The notes beneath the pieces were generated by a model that worked only from the letters and a program-made list of their open reading frames with translations, was not told the origin of the DNA and did not search any database. Below, piece by piece: positions 16,661 through 26,049 of a DNA stretch of 64,000 bases (positions are counted from its first letter, which is position 1; each line of letters opens with the position of its first letter). This DNA comes from Thiobacillus sp. 65-1059 (lineage in GTDB: Bacteria > Pseudomonadota > Gammaproteobacteria > Burkholderiales > Thiobacillaceae). Both the position numbers and the translations under genes were made by a program. The stretch lies in the NCBI GenBank assembly GCA_001897675.1, contig MKUE01000136.1:7535-71534 (forward strand), read 5' to 3'.

Positions 16661-17093
16661 CGGGCGGCTCGGGGCCGGCCGCCATGGCGCGCTTGCCTTG
16701 CTCGTTTCGTGCGCCGCCGGCGCCGCCGCCAACGACGCGCCGCTGCCGCTGCGCATCGGCCCGCATGTCTTCCAGGTTGAAGTCGCGGCCACGCCGCAGC
16801 AGCGCGAACGCGGCCTGATGGGGCGCACCCGGCTCCCCGCCGACGGCGGCATGCTGTTCGTGTTCGGGCAGGCCGGGCGGCATTGCTTCTGGATGCGCGA
16901 CACCCCGCTGCCGCTGTCGATCGCGTTTGCCGACGACCGCGGCCGCATCGTCACGCTCGCCGACATGCAGCCGCATAGCGACACCCTGCATTGCCCCGGC
17001 GCGGATGCGCGCTATGCGCTGGAAGTGCCGCAAGGGGAATTCCGCCGGCGCGGCATCGCGGCAGGCGCGCAGATAGACGGCCTGCCGCGCTAG
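16650..17093 (+). CDS. DUF192 family exported protein
   Basis: A 147-residue protein with a signal-like N-terminus (HGALALLVSCAAGAAAND) and one DUF192 domain: VEVAATPQQRERGLMGRT, GMLFVFGQ and FWMRDTPLPLSIAF are the family hallmarks. The ATG at 16650 is placed within the purK 3' end, the same arrangement as purE/purK. The biochemical role is unknown; linkage to purEK appears positional only. Confidence 0.85.
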   Translation: MRYSGRLGAGRHGALALLVSCAAGAAANDAPLPLRIGPHVFQVEVAATPQQRERGLMGRTRLPADGGMLFVFGQAGRHCFWMRDTPLPLSIAFADDRGRIVTLADMQPHSDTLHCPGADARYALEVPQGEFRRRGIAAGAQIDGLPR

Positions 17094-17097
17094 CCCT

Positions 17098-18123
17098 TCA
17101 GGGGCCGATCGATTTCACGCTGAGTTCCACCGTGCCGCCCTTGTCGTCGCTGCGCAGCACGCGTACCGGCAGGTAAAGGCGGTCGATCGCCAGCCAGGCC
17201 TCGAAGCGGCCATCGTCGCCGGCCACTCGCGCGAGATGCAGGGTGCGCAGTTCGCCCAGCGCGGTCTGCAGGATTTCCTCGCCGCGCACTTCGTAGCTGT
17301 AGTCGCGCAGCTTCTTGCCGTTGAACACCGTGTAGGTCAGCCGCCCGTCTGGCGGCGGCGCGGTCAGCGCCAACTGGAAAAACAGGCTGAGCGCATCCTG
17401 CACCTCGCCCTGATAGGCGAAATGGCGCGGCGCCCCCTTCGCCGGGATCAGCGTGAGACTGCCGTTGGCCGCGTCGAAGCTCGCACGGCTGCGCTTGTCG
17501 CCGCGCTGGTCCCAGAACTCCTCCGGCTGCAAGCCATGCGGCGTGATGCGGCCGCGGCTGGTCTGCACGAAGCGGCCGCGGTAAAACACCCCGGCGAGGC
17601 CGCTGGCCGCCGCCACGCTGGTCAGCGTGTAGCGTTCGCCTTCGTTCACCCACAGCAGCGTCTGCTCGCCCGACGCCACGCCGTAATGCACCCGAAAATG
17701 CAGGTCGAGCCGCGGCGGCAGCGGGTTCAGGGCTGGCACCGCGGCCGCAGGCGGCGCTTCGACTGGCGCAGGCGCGGCAGCCGGCGCCTCATCGAGGCGC
17801 ACCGCAGGCGCGGCGCTCGAATCGGCCGCAGCGATGGCGGCAGCTTCGGTTTCCGCTTCGGTTTCCGCTGCGGCGGGCAATTCGGCCGGGGCGACGCGCG
17901 GCGTCCGCGGCGGAATGGCGGGCGGGGCCGGCAAGGGCGGGACGGCGGCGGGCGGCGGGACGACGGGCGGCGGCGCGGCAACCAGCTGCGCGTCGAACGG
18001 CGGCGGCTCGGCGGGCGGATGCCACTGCGGCAGCCGCCACTCCAGACCGCCGATCAGGCTGCCGTGCAGCAGCAGCGAAGCCGCCAGGGCCAGCCACCAG
18101 GGGCGTACCCTGCGCCCCTCCAT
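17098..18123 (-). CDS. DUF3108 protein with Pro/Ala-rich linker
   Basis: A 341-residue protein. It begins with a membrane anchor (WWLALAASLLLHGSLIGG), continues with a long Pro/Ala/Glu-rich linker (about residues 40-140, TonB-like in composition) and ends with a DUF3108 domain (LHFRVHYGVASG...LFFQLAL...YEVRG). It probably resides in the periplasm attached to the inner membrane. It starts 2 nt after the neighbouring DUF3108 gene's stop. The two domains are related, so this looks like a tandem duplication in which one copy acquired the anchor and linker. Function unknown. Confidence 0.75.
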   Translation of the reverse strand: MEGRRVRPWWLALAASLLLHGSLIGGLEWRLPQWHPPAEPPPFDAQLVAAPPPVVPPPAAVPPLPAPPAIPPRTPRVAPAELPAAAETEAETEAAAIAAADSSAAPAVRLDEAPAAAPAPVEAPPAAAVPALNPLPPRLDLHFRVHYGVASGEQTLLWVNEGERYTLTSVAAASGLAGVFYRGRFVQTSRGRITPHGLQPEEFWDQRGDKRSRASFDAANGSLTLIPAKGAPRHFAYQGEVQDALSLFFQLALTAPPPDGRLTYTVFNGKKLRDYSYEVRGEEILQTALGELRTLHLARVAGDDGRFEAWLAIDRLYLPVRVLRSDDKGGTVELSVKSIGP

Positions 18124-18125
18124 TG

Positions 18126-18884
18126 CTAGCCTTTGATGCTTGCGCTCACCAGGCGCTGTTCGAGGGTGACGCCGTCCTCGAAGACCCGGATCTGCACCGG
18201 CAGGTTCTGCCGCGCCGGCGCGACCCACACGGTGACGGCTTTCTCGTCCGGCTTCTGCTTGATGCGCCGGTATTGCTGGGTGGCCAGCGTCCCCAGCGGC
18301 GTCGCGATGGCGCCGCCATCGCTGCGCGCGTAGCGGTAGTCGTTGAGGTCGCGCCCGCTCACCACCTGCAGGGCGTAGTCGGCGGGCAGGCCGGGGGCGA
18401 ACATGAACTGGTAGAGCTGCGAAAGCTGGTCCTGGGTTCCGTCCCGCAGGCCGTTCACCTGCCACGATTCACCCTTGTATTGCCAGGCAATGCTGCGCTG
18501 TTTCCAGTCGAGGCGCGCGCTCGCCAGCTTGTCCGGCGCATCGCTGCGGGCATGCTGGAAGCGTGCCGGCTGCAGTCCCTGCGGCGTCACCACGCCGCTG
18601 CTTTCGAGGCGGATGCTGCCCGGCCAGAGGATTTTCAGCGGGCCGTTGGCGCGGGTTTCGCTGGTCAGCGTGTAGCGGCTGCCGTTGCGGACGAAGGTGT
18701 CGATCACCTGGCCGAGCTTGTGGCCGTTGCGGTAGAGGTCGTACGCCAGGTTCATTTGCCGCGGCGGCGCATACGCCGCCACCCGGGCCTCGGCCGGTAG
18801 CGGATCGGGATCCTTCGGGGCGGCCTGGGCCGTCGCCGCGATCGCCAAACCGGATGCCAGCAACAGATGTTTGAGCATGCTCAC
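18126..18884 (-). CDS. DUF3108 periplasmic protein
   Basis: A 252-residue protein with a signal peptide (KHLLLASGLAIAATAQAA) and a DUF3108 domain (MNLAYDLYRNGHKLGQVID; YQFMFAPGLPADYALQVVSG). The start is GTG at 18884, which overlaps the purN stop as GTGA; an ATG two codons later (18878) is also possible. It is coupled to purN and followed by a second DUF3108 gene. Function unknown. Confidence 0.78.
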   Translation of the reverse strand: MSMLKHLLLASGLAIAATAQAAPKDPDPLPAEARVAAYAPPRQMNLAYDLYRNGHKLGQVIDTFVRNGSRYTLTSETRANGPLKILWPGSIRLESSGVVTPQGLQPARFQHARSDAPDKLASARLDWKQRSIAWQYKGESWQVNGLRDGTQDQLSQLYQFMFAPGLPADYALQVVSGRDLNDYRYARSDGGAIATPLGTLATQQYRRIKQKPDEKAVTVWVAPARQNLPVQIRVFEDGVTLEQRLVSASIKG

Positions 18885-19513
18885 GCTCCGTGGGGAAACA
18901 CAGACTGTGACGCCGGATCGTCCTTCAAGTTTACCCGGCCATGCCGGTTGAGCAGGCGGCCCTCGGCGAACCAGCGGATCGCCTGCGGGTAGATGCGGTG
19001 CTCCTGCTCCAGCACCCGCGCGGCGAGGGCAGCGGCCGTATCGTCCGCCCGCACCGGCACCGCGGCCTGGATGACGATGGGGCCGTGATCCAGTTCGGCG
19101 GTGACGAAGTGCACGGTGCAGCCGTGGATTTTCACGCCTTCCGCCAGGGCGCGTTCGTGCGTCTTCAGCCCCGGGAAAGCGGGCAGCAGCGAAGGATGGA
19201 TATTCAGCAGGCGGCCCTCGAAGCGCGCGATGAAGGCCGGGCTGAGGATGCGCATGTAGCCCGCCAGCACCACCAGGTCGGGCCGGTGGCGCGCGACTTC
19301 GTCGGCCAGCAGGGCGTCGAAGGCGGCGCGATCGGGATGCTCGGTGTGGTCGAGCGCGACGGTGGTCAGGCCGCGCTCACGCGCATAAGCCAGTCCCGCC
19401 GCCTGCGGGCGGTTGCCGACGACAGCGACGATATCGATCGGCAGCTGCGCCTCGGCGATCGCCTGGAAATTGCTGCCGCGCCCCGACAGCAGGACGACGA
19501 CGCGGCAACTCAC
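18881..19513 (-). CDS. purN: Phosphoribosylglycinamide formyltransferase PurN
   Basis: PurN transfers a formyl group from 10-formyl-THF to GAR. The 210-residue protein shows [27 protein letters not shown], and [12 protein letters not shown] with the catalytic Asn/His; the Asp is in [10 protein letters not shown]. The start is GTG at 19513, overlapping the purM stop as GTGA, so it is translated with purM, whose product acts in the next-but-one step of purine synthesis. Confidence 0.96.
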   Translation of the reverse strand: MSCRVVVLLSGRGSNFQAIAEAQLPIDIVAVVGNRPQAAGLAYARERGLTTVALDHTEHPDRAAFDALLADEVARHRPDLVVLAGYMRILSPAFIARFEGRLLNIHPSLLPAFPGLKTHERALAEGVKIHGCTVHFVTAELDHGPIVIQAAVPVRADDTAAALAARVLEQEHRIYPQAIRWFAEGRLLNRHGRVNLKDDPASQSVFPHGA

Positions 19514-20538
19514 AGATAGAGCACCTGCTCCGCGCCATCGGGACGCGCGACGATTTCGCCGATCTGCCACACGGTTTCGCCGCTCGCCTGCAGATGCGCC
19601 ATCGCAGCGGCGGCATCCGCGGCGGCGACGACGACGCACATGCCGATGCCGCAGTTGAAGGTGCGCAGCATTTCATCCGGCGCGACGTTGCCGGCCTGCT
19701 GCAGCCAGTCGAACAGCGGCGGGCGCGTCCACGCGGCCTGGTCGATCCGGGCCGCCACGCCTTCCGGCAGGCAGCGCGGCAGGTTGCCGGTGAGGCCGCC
19801 GCCGGTGATGTGCGCCATGCCCTTGACCGGCAGCTTCTCCAGTAGCGCCAGCAGCGGCTTGACGTAAATCCGCGTCGGCTCCATCACGGCGTCGGCGAAC
19901 GGGCGCCCGTGGAAATCCGATTTCAGCCCGATGTGGCTGACGTCGATCAGCTTGCGGATCAGCGAATAGCCGTTGGAATGCGCGCCGCTGGAAGCGAGTC
20001 CCAGCACCGCGTCGCCCGGCACGACCGACTGGCCGCCGATGACTTTCGATTTTTCCACCACGCCGACGGCGAAGCCGGCCAGGTCGTATTCGCCCTCGGC
20101 ATACATGCCGGGCATCTCCGCCGTTTCGCCGCCGATCAGCGCGCAGCCGGCCTGCTCGCAGCCCATCGCGATGCCGGCGATCACCGCTTCGGCGGTGTCG
20201 AGGCTGAGCTTGCCGCAGGCGAAGTAGTCGAGGAAGAACAGCGGCTCGGCGCCCTGCACCAGGATGTCGTTGACGCTCATGGCGACGAGGTCGATGCCGA
20301 CCGTGTCGTGGCGATTGAGCTCGAACGCGAGCTTCAGCTTGGTGCCGACGCCGTCGGTGCCGGAAACCAGCACCGGCTCCCTGTACTTCTTCGAGATCTC
20401 GATCAGCGCGCCGAAACCGCCGATGCCGGCCAGCACTTCGGGGCGCATGGTGCGCCTGGCCAGCGGCTTGATGCGTTCGACCAGTGCATCGCCGGCGTCG
20501 ATATCGACCCCGGCATCTTTGTAGGAAATGGAAGACAC
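19510..20538 (-). CDS. purM: Phosphoribosylformylglycinamidine cyclo-ligase PurM
   Basis: PurM makes AIR from FGAM. The 342-residue protein has [35 protein letters not shown] and [13 protein letters not shown], all diagnostic. The start is GTG at 20538 with GGAG 6 nt upstream; a longer frame to 20604 is open but would extend past the conserved N-terminus into the divergent perM start. It heads purM-purN-DUF3108-DUF3108. Confidence 0.96.
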   Translation of the reverse strand: MSSISYKDAGVDIDAGDALVERIKPLARRTMRPEVLAGIGGFGALIEISKKYREPVLVSGTDGVGTKLKLAFELNRHDTVGIDLVAMSVNDILVQGAEPLFFLDYFACGKLSLDTAEAVIAGIAMGCEQAGCALIGGETAEMPGMYAEGEYDLAGFAVGVVEKSKVIGGQSVVPGDAVLGLASSGAHSNGYSLIRKLIDVSHIGLKSDFHGRPFADAVMEPTRIYVKPLLALLEKLPVKGMAHITGGGLTGNLPRCLPEGVAARIDQAAWTRPPLFDWLQQAGNVAPDEMLRTFNCGIGMCVVVAAADAAAAMAHLQASGETVWQIGEIVARPDGAEQVLYL

Positions 20539-20578
20539 GCCCGGCTCCAGAATCAAAAAGTGCGTTATTTTACCGTCT

Positions 20579-21667
20579 ATGCACACGATCCGGCCGTTCA
20601 ACATCCCCTGGTTCGCGCTCGCCTTCCTGCTCGTCGCGGGCGGCCTGCTCTACCTGCTGGGCCCCATCCTCACGCCGTTTCTGGCCGGCGCCCTGCTCGC
20701 CTACATTTTCGACCCGCTGGTCGACCGCCTGGAGGCGCGCCGCATTCCGCGCGCGGCCGGCACCGTGATCGTCATCCTGCTCGCCGGGCTGGCGCTGTCC
20801 GCGCTGCTGCTGGTGGCGCTGCCGCTGTTCCAGGGCCAGTTCGTCGAGCTTTCCCAGCGCATCCCCGCGGCGCTCGACCTGCTGCAGACCCGTTTCCTGC
20901 CGTGGCTGCAGCAGACTTTCGGCAGCACCGTCCAGTTCGACCTCGCCACGCTCAAGACCTGGCTCACCGAGCAGGCCACGCAGAACGGCGCCGCCTGGCT
21001 GCCCACCCTGCAGACCGGCGCGCTCGCCGTCGTCGGCGTGCTGGCCAACCTGCTGCTGATCCCGGTGGTGATGTTCTACCTGCTGAAGGACTGGGACATC
21101 ATGGTCGAGCGCGTCGCCGCGCTGACGCCGCGCGGCTGGGCGGCGACGCTCCACCGCGTCGCCCGCGCGATGGACGCGGTGGTCGGCGAGTTCCTGCGCG
21201 GGCAGCTGGCGGTGATGGCCACCCTGTCCATCTATTACACGCTGGCGCTGTGGGCGGCGGGACTGGATTACGCGCTGCCGATCGGCATCCTCACCGGCGT
21301 GCTGTCCTTCGTGCCCTTCCTCGGCTTCGGCCTCGGCATGATCCTCGCGCTGCTGGTCGCGCTGCTGCAGTTCCCCGACTGGACCGGGGTGGCGTGGGTC
21401 GCCGGCATCTACCTCGCCGGCCAGGCGCTGGAAAGCTACGTCGTCACCCCGCGCCTGGTCGGCGAGCGCGTCGGCCTGCACCCGGTGGCGGTGATCTTCG
21501 CGCTGGCGGCGTTCGGCCAGCTGTTCGGCTTCGTCGGCGTGCTGCTGGCGGTGCCGCTGGCGGGCGTGCTGCTGGTCACGCTGCGCGAACTGCGCACTGC
21601 GTACGAGGCCAGCGACTTCTATCGCGGCGGCTATAATGCCGGCTCTTCCGACCCCGCCCCGTCCGCC
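20579..21667 (+). CDS. PerM/AI-2E family permease, reading in frame into PurC
   Basis: This 363-codon segment encodes a PerM/AI-2E family membrane protein with about seven to eight helices. Family marks are [35 protein letters not shown] and [20 protein letters not shown]. Its usual C-terminus ends near ASDFYRGG. Here no stop codon follows; the same frame continues about 15 codons to the purC ATG and on to 22549. A permease-PurC fusion of 656 residues is therefore encoded unless translation restarts. The start at 20579 lacks a good ribosome site; an in-frame ATG at 20528 overlaps the divergent purM start. The substrate is unknown. Confidence 0.85.
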
Positions 21668-22549
21668 ATGTCCGCTCCGCTTCTCGAGTCCCGCATCACG
21701 TCGCTCCCGCTCGTTCACAAGGGCAAGGTGCGCGACATCTACGCCGTCGGCGACGACCGGCTCCTGATCGTCACCACCGACCGCCTGTCGGCGTTCGACG
21801 TCGTGATGCCGACGCCGATCCCCGGCAAGGGCGAGGTGCTCACCCGGGTCTCGGCTTTCTGGTTCGACAAGCTGAAAGCCATCGTGCCGAGCCAGGCGCT
21901 CGGCATCGCGCCGGAATCGGTCGTCGCGGAAAACGAACGCGACCAGGTCGCCGGCCGCGCCATCGTGGTGAAAAAGCTGAAGGCGCTGCCGGTCGAAGCG
22001 ATCGTGCGCGGCTACCTGGTGGGCTCGGGCTGGAAGGAATACCAGTCCAGCCAGTCGGTGTGCGGCATCGCGCTGCCCGCCGGCCTCATGCAGGCCGACC
22101 GCCTGCCGCAACCGATCTTCACGCCGTCGACCAAGGCCGCGGTCGGCGCGCACGACGAGAACATCAGCTTCGACGAAATGGCGGCGCTGATCGGCGCCGA
22201 CCTGGCCGCGCAGGTGCGCGACGTCAGCCTTGCGCTGTACCAGGCTGCAGCGGAGTATGCGCTCACCCGCGGGATCATCATCGCCGACACCAAGTTCGAG
22301 TTCGGCCTCGACGAGCAAGGCCGGCTGGTGTGGATCGACGAGGCGCTGACCCCGGATTCGTCGCGCTTCTGGCCGGCCGACCAGTACCGCCCGGGCAGCA
22401 ACCCGCCCAGCTTCGACAAGCAGTTCGTGCGCGACTGGCTGGAAGCCAGCGGCTGGAACAAGCAGGCGCCGGGACCGGCGCTGCCGGCCGAGATCGTCGG
22501 CAAGACCAGCGAGAAATACCGCGAGGCGATGACGCGGCTGCTGGGCTAA
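21668..22549 (+). CDS. purC: SAICAR synthetase PurC, in frame with upstream permease
   Basis: PurC ligates aspartate to CAIR to make SAICAR. The 293-residue segment has the full domain: [50 protein letters not shown] and SWKPDS-like [10 protein letters not shown]. The ATG at 21668 marks the expected PurC N-terminus, but there is no stop between it and the permease. A TATAAT hexamer at 21632-21637 inside the junction could be the -10 of a separate purC transcript; no good -35 or Shine-Dalgarno was seen. Separate initiation or a real fusion protein are both possible. Confidence 0.95.
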   Translation: MSAPLLESRITSLPLVHKGKVRDIYAVGDDRLLIVTTDRLSAFDVVMPTPIPGKGEVLTRVSAFWFDKLKAIVPSQALGIAPESVVAENERDQVAGRAIVVKKLKALPVEAIVRGYLVGSGWKEYQSSQSVCGIALPAGLMQADRLPQPIFTPSTKAAVGAHDENISFDEMAALIGADLAAQVRDVSLALYQAAAEYALTRGIIIADTKFEFGLDEQGRLVWIDEALTPDSSRFWPADQYRPGSNPPSFDKQFVRDWLEASGWNKQAPGPALPAEIVGKTSEKYREAMTRLLG

Positions 22550-22713
22550 GCGCCCCCGCCTACACGCAAACCGGCCCACGCACAAACGGTAGGAATGGAC
22601 CTGTTCCCGGCGTCCGCATGGCGTTACCATGCAGGGCTAAGCAGCTGGCGTTCCGCCTTTCGTCCGGGCACGCGGCGCGCGCCGTTTCCCCATTCAGCAC
22701 AAGAGATAGAGTC

Positions 22714-23976
22714 ATGATCTACGAAGATTTTGCAAGCGCTCAATCGTTTTTCCTGTGGTCGGTCTTTGCGATCGCCCTGATCATGGGCGCCGTCGTCAAC
22801 AAGACCAACTTCTGCACCATGGGCGCGGTCTCCGACTGGGTCAACATGGGCGACACCGGCCGCATGCGCGCCTGGGTACTGGCCATCGCGGTCGGCGTGC
22901 TGGGCGTGATGGGCCTGGAAGCGGCCGGCCTGGTCAACGTCACCAACACCTTCCCACCCTACCGCCAGACCAATTTCGTCTGGCTGGAAAACGTGCTCGG
23001 CGGCGTTCTGTTCGGCGTCGGCATGACGCTTGCCTCGGGCTGCGGCAACAAGACGCTGGTCCGCATCGGCGGCGGCAACATCAAGTCGGTCATGGTGCTG
23101 CTGATCATCGCCGTGATTGCCTATTTCATGATCAACCCCTTCCCGGGCAGCGACAAGACCCTGTATTCCACCCTGTTCTATTCCTGGACCAACCCGACCG
23201 CGGTCGCGCTCTCCACCAACCAGGATCTCGGCGCGATGCTGTTCGGCGACAACGCCGCCACCGGCCGCATGCTGGCGGGTGGCGTCATCGGCGGCCTGCT
23301 GCTGGTGTGGGCGTTCAAGTCGGCCGAATTCCGCACCAGCTTCGACAACATCCTCGGCGGCCTCGTGGTCGGCCTCGCGGTGCTCGCCGCCTGGTATGTC
23401 ACCAGCAACATCGCGGTGAACGCCGACGGCGAAATGATGTCGCTGCAGTCCTACGTGCAGGACTGGGATCTGTATGCGCCCGCCGATGCGGTCAGGCCCG
23501 CCGCCGCCGGCCCGCTCGCCGCGCAGTCCTTCACCTTCATCAACCCGATGGGGCAAACGCTGGGCTACGCGGCGAGCGGCTTCGACCGCACCCTGCTCAC
23601 CTTCGGCATCATGGCGCTGGCGGGCGTGATCGCCGGCTCGCTGCTATGGTCGCTGATCTCGAAGAGCTTCCGCATCGAATGGTTCGCCTCCGGCCGCGAC
23701 TTCCTCAACCATCTGGTCGGCGCGGTCCTGATGGGCTTCGGCGGCGTGCTGGCGATGGGCTGCACCATCGGCCAGGGGATTACCGGCTTCTCCACCCTGG
23801 CGCTGGGCTCCATCCTCACCTTCGTCGCCATCGTGCTCGGCAGCGCCGTCACCATGAAGGTGCAGTACTACAAGATGGTGTACGAAGCCGACGCCACCTT
23901 CCTCAAGTCCTTCATCACTGCGCTGGTCGACCTCAAGCTGCTGCCCGCCGGCATGCGCAAGCTGGAAGCGGTATAA
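22714..23976 (+). CDS. YeeE/YedE family sulfur-compound transporter
   Basis: A 420-residue polytopic membrane protein of the YeeE/YedE (TsuA, SoxT) family, members of which import thiosulfate or other sulfur compounds. The conserved cysteine motifs thought to relay the substrate are present: NKTNFCTMGA near residue 35, TLASGCGNKTL near 111 and MGCTIGQGITGFSTLALGS near 355. It is monocistronic, with a strong terminator. In a sulfur oxidiser it would plausibly move thiosulfate or a related anion; the direction and substrate are not readable from sequence. Confidence 0.85.
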   Translation: MIYEDFASAQSFFLWSVFAIALIMGAVVNKTNFCTMGAVSDWVNMGDTGRMRAWVLAIAVGVLGVMGLEAAGLVNVTNTFPPYRQTNFVWLENVLGGVLFGVGMTLASGCGNKTLVRIGGGNIKSVMVLLIIAVIAYFMINPFPGSDKTLYSTLFYSWTNPTAVALSTNQDLGAMLFGDNAATGRMLAGGVIGGLLLVWAFKSAEFRTSFDNILGGLVVGLAVLAAWYVTSNIAVNADGEMMSLQSYVQDWDLYAPADAVRPAAAGPLAAQSFTFINPMGQTLGYAASGFDRTLLTFGIMALAGVIAGSLLWSLISKSFRIEWFASGRDFLNHLVGAVLMGFGGVLAMGCTIGQGITGFSTLALGSILTFVAIVLGSAVTMKVQYYKMVYEADATFLKSFITALVDLKLLPAGMRKLEAV

Positions 23977-23995
23977 GCCCGGCGCCGCTTCCTTG

Positions 23996-24036
23996 CCCGG
24001 CAAAAAGCCCCGCCATGAGCGGGGCTTTTTGCCGGG
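23996..24036. terminator. Strong bidirectional terminator, 18-bp perfect stem
   Basis: The left arm 23996-24013 (CCCGGCAAAAAGCCCCGC) is perfectly complementary to 24019-24036 with a 5-nt CATGA loop. A and T tracts lie within the arms. It separates the YeeE gene from the convergent DUF3530 gene. Confidence 0.92.
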
Positions 24037-24077
24037 CTGCAGCGCCGCGCCTCGCGCACGGCGCCTCACCGGGCGCG

Positions 24078-24830
24078 CTATTTCAGCGTCGCGGCGAGGA
24101 AGCCGGCCACTGCCGCCACCATCTCGGCCTCGTGCCCGGTGAAGAAGTGGTCGGCACGGGCGATCATCGTCTGCTTCGACGCGGCCGCAGCCAGGCTTTG
24201 CTTGCGCTTGCCCGCATTCGCCAGCACCGCCGGCAGATCGTTGTCGCCGTACAAATCGAGAATCGGCAGTTTCAGGCCGGCGTAGTCGTCCACCGAAATG
24301 CCCAGGCTGGCCCACGATTTCACCGCCGGATCGGGTTTCCCGGCCAGGTAACCCCGGCTCATGCGCGAGCCCATGCTGTGGGAGACAATGGCCAGCCGGG
24401 TGTAGCCCTTGGCCTTGAGAAATTCGACCGCCTCGGCGATGCGCTCGGCCGCTTCGGGGAAGGTCGGCGCATAGGCCTCGCTCTTGGCGTCGGCCGCCAG
24501 CACCGGCATCTGGATCGACAGCGTGGCGAATCCGCGGTCGGCCAGTTCGGTGCGCAGCGTGCCGACCATGCCCCAGTCGGGATGAATGCCCATGCCATGG
24601 ACGACAACCGCCGCCTTGTCGGTGTCGGCCACCGGCGTGAACAGCGCAAGGAATTTGCGATGCCCGCGCGGGGTTTGCAGATAAACCGGATCGCCCACCA
24701 CCACTCCGGGCACCACCTCGTCCGCCCATTTCTTCTCGCGCGCGTAATCCGCCGCCGGTTCGGCGGAAACCGCCAGGGAAAACAGCGCCGCCGTCCCGGC
24801 CAGCAGACCCAACAACAGGTTTTTTTTCAT
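24078..24830 (-). CDS. Exported alpha/beta hydrolase, DUF3530
   Basis: A 250-residue protein with a signal peptide (KNLLLGLLAGTAALFSLAVSA) and an alpha/beta-hydrolase fold of the DUF3530 type. The oxyanion strand is AAVVVHGMGIHPDW, the nucleophile elbow IVSHSMGSR, the acid in LDLYGDNDLP and the His in RADHFF. It is presumed periplasmic; the substrate is unknown. It is divergent from rpfG across 89 nt. Confidence 0.8.
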   Translation of the reverse strand: MKKNLLLGLLAGTAALFSLAVSAEPAADYAREKKWADEVVPGVVVGDPVYLQTPRGHRKFLALFTPVADTDKAAVVVHGMGIHPDWGMVGTLRTELADRGFATLSIQMPVLAADAKSEAYAPTFPEAAERIAEAVEFLKAKGYTRLAIVSHSMGSRMSRGYLAGKPDPAVKSWASLGISVDDYAGLKLPILDLYGDNDLPAVLANAGKRKQSLAAAASKQTMIARADHFFTGHEAEMVAAVAGFLAATLK

Positions 24831-24919
24831 CTCTCGCTCCTAGACGTTAAAGTTCGCATTCGGCTTGCCCGATATTTCAACGAAACTGCGGTTTTATCAA
24901 CAATTTCAGGGTAAGAACA

Positions 24920-26041
24920 ATGACTGCCAAGCCGCTGCGCATTGTGCCATCCTCCGTGCCGCCCGCCGCGGAACGCGACACGCGCCCGCGCGGCAGGGCG
25001 CACGTGGTGATCGTCGACGATCGCAGCACCGCCCGCAGCCTGCTGGAAGGCCTGGCACGCACGCTGGAGCCGGGCGTCATTGTGGAAAGCTATGCCGACC
25101 CGCAGGATGCGCTGGCGCAGATGCAGCTTGCCACGCCGGATCTCATCATCACCGACTACCGCATGCCCGGCATGGACGGCATCGAATTCACCCGCCGGAT
25201 CCGCGCCGAACGCCGCCTGGCCGATATACCCATCCTCATCGTCACCGTGGTGGAAGACCGCCAGGTCCGCTATCAGGCGCTGGAAAACGGCGCGACCGAT
25301 TTCCTCACCCGGCCGATCGACCCGCAGGAATGCCGTGCCCGCTGCCTCAACCTGCTGGCGCTGCGGCGCAGCCAGAAAATGGTGAACGACCGCGCACTGT
25401 GGCTGGAAGAGCAGGTGATGCAGGCCACCCGCGAAGTGCGCACGCGCGAGCGCGAAACCCTGATGAAGCTGGCCAAGGCGGGCGAATATCGCGACCAGGA
25501 AACCGGCAACCACATCGTCCGCATGGCGAAGTACGCCCGCCTGATCGCCGAGGAGCTCAAGCTCTCCGCCATGGAATGCGACGAAATCGAGGCCGCCGCG
25601 CCGATGCACGACATCGGCAAGATCGGCATCCCCGACCTGGTTCTGCTCAAACCCGGCCGGCATACCCCGGAGGAGCAGAAAATCATGCGCCGCCACCCGC
25701 TGATCGGCCACGAGATTCTCGACGGCAGCCCGTCGCGCTACCTGCAGATGGGCGCGGTGATCGCGCTCGGCCATCACGAAAAATTCGACGGCAGCGGTTA
25801 CCCGCAGGGCCTGGCCGGCGAGAACATCCCGCTGCCCGCGCGCATCGTGGCGGTGGCCGACGTATTCGACGCGCTCACTTCCGACCGTCCCTACAAGCGC
25901 GCCTGGTCGTTCCAGGACGCGCTGAACTACATCCAGTCGGAAAGCGGCAGGCACTTCGACCCAGCCTGCGTGCGCGCCTTCGAGTTGCGCATCGATGCCG
26001 TGGCGGCCATCATGCGCGACCTGGGCGACGCGCCCGGCTGA
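24920..26041 (+). CDS. rpfG: RpfG-like response regulator, c-di-GMP phosphodiesterase (REC + HD-GYP)
   Basis: A 373-residue two-domain protein. The receiver (about residues 27-150) has its phospho-acceptor at D79 (LIITDYRMPG). The HD-GYP domain (about 178-365) keeps the metal-binding HD pair (MHDIGKIG, H230/D231) and the HHEKFDGSGYP motif (285-295), so c-di-GMP hydrolysis is expected. It precedes an RpfC-like kinase by 8 nt and lies next to an RpfF-like synthase. This is the DSF signalling module of Xanthomonas type: RpfC phosphorylates RpfG, which lowers c-di-GMP. The rpf identity rests on domain order and neighbours. Confidence 0.9.
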   Translation: MTAKPLRIVPSSVPPAAERDTRPRGRAHVVIVDDRSTARSLLEGLARTLEPGVIVESYADPQDALAQMQLATPDLIITDYRMPGMDGIEFTRRIRAERRLADIPILIVTVVEDRQVRYQALENGATDFLTRPIDPQECRARCLNLLALRRSQKMVNDRALWLEEQVMQATREVRTRERETLMKLAKAGEYRDQETGNHIVRMAKYARLIAEELKLSAMECDEIEAAAPMHDIGKIGIPDLVLLKPGRHTPEEQKIMRRHPLIGHEILDGSPSRYLQMGAVIALGHHEKFDGSGYPQGLAGENIPLPARIVAVADVFDALTSDRPYKRAWSFQDALNYIQSESGRHFDPACVRAFELRIDAVAAIMRDLGDAPG

Positions 26042-26049
26042 ACCCGTCC

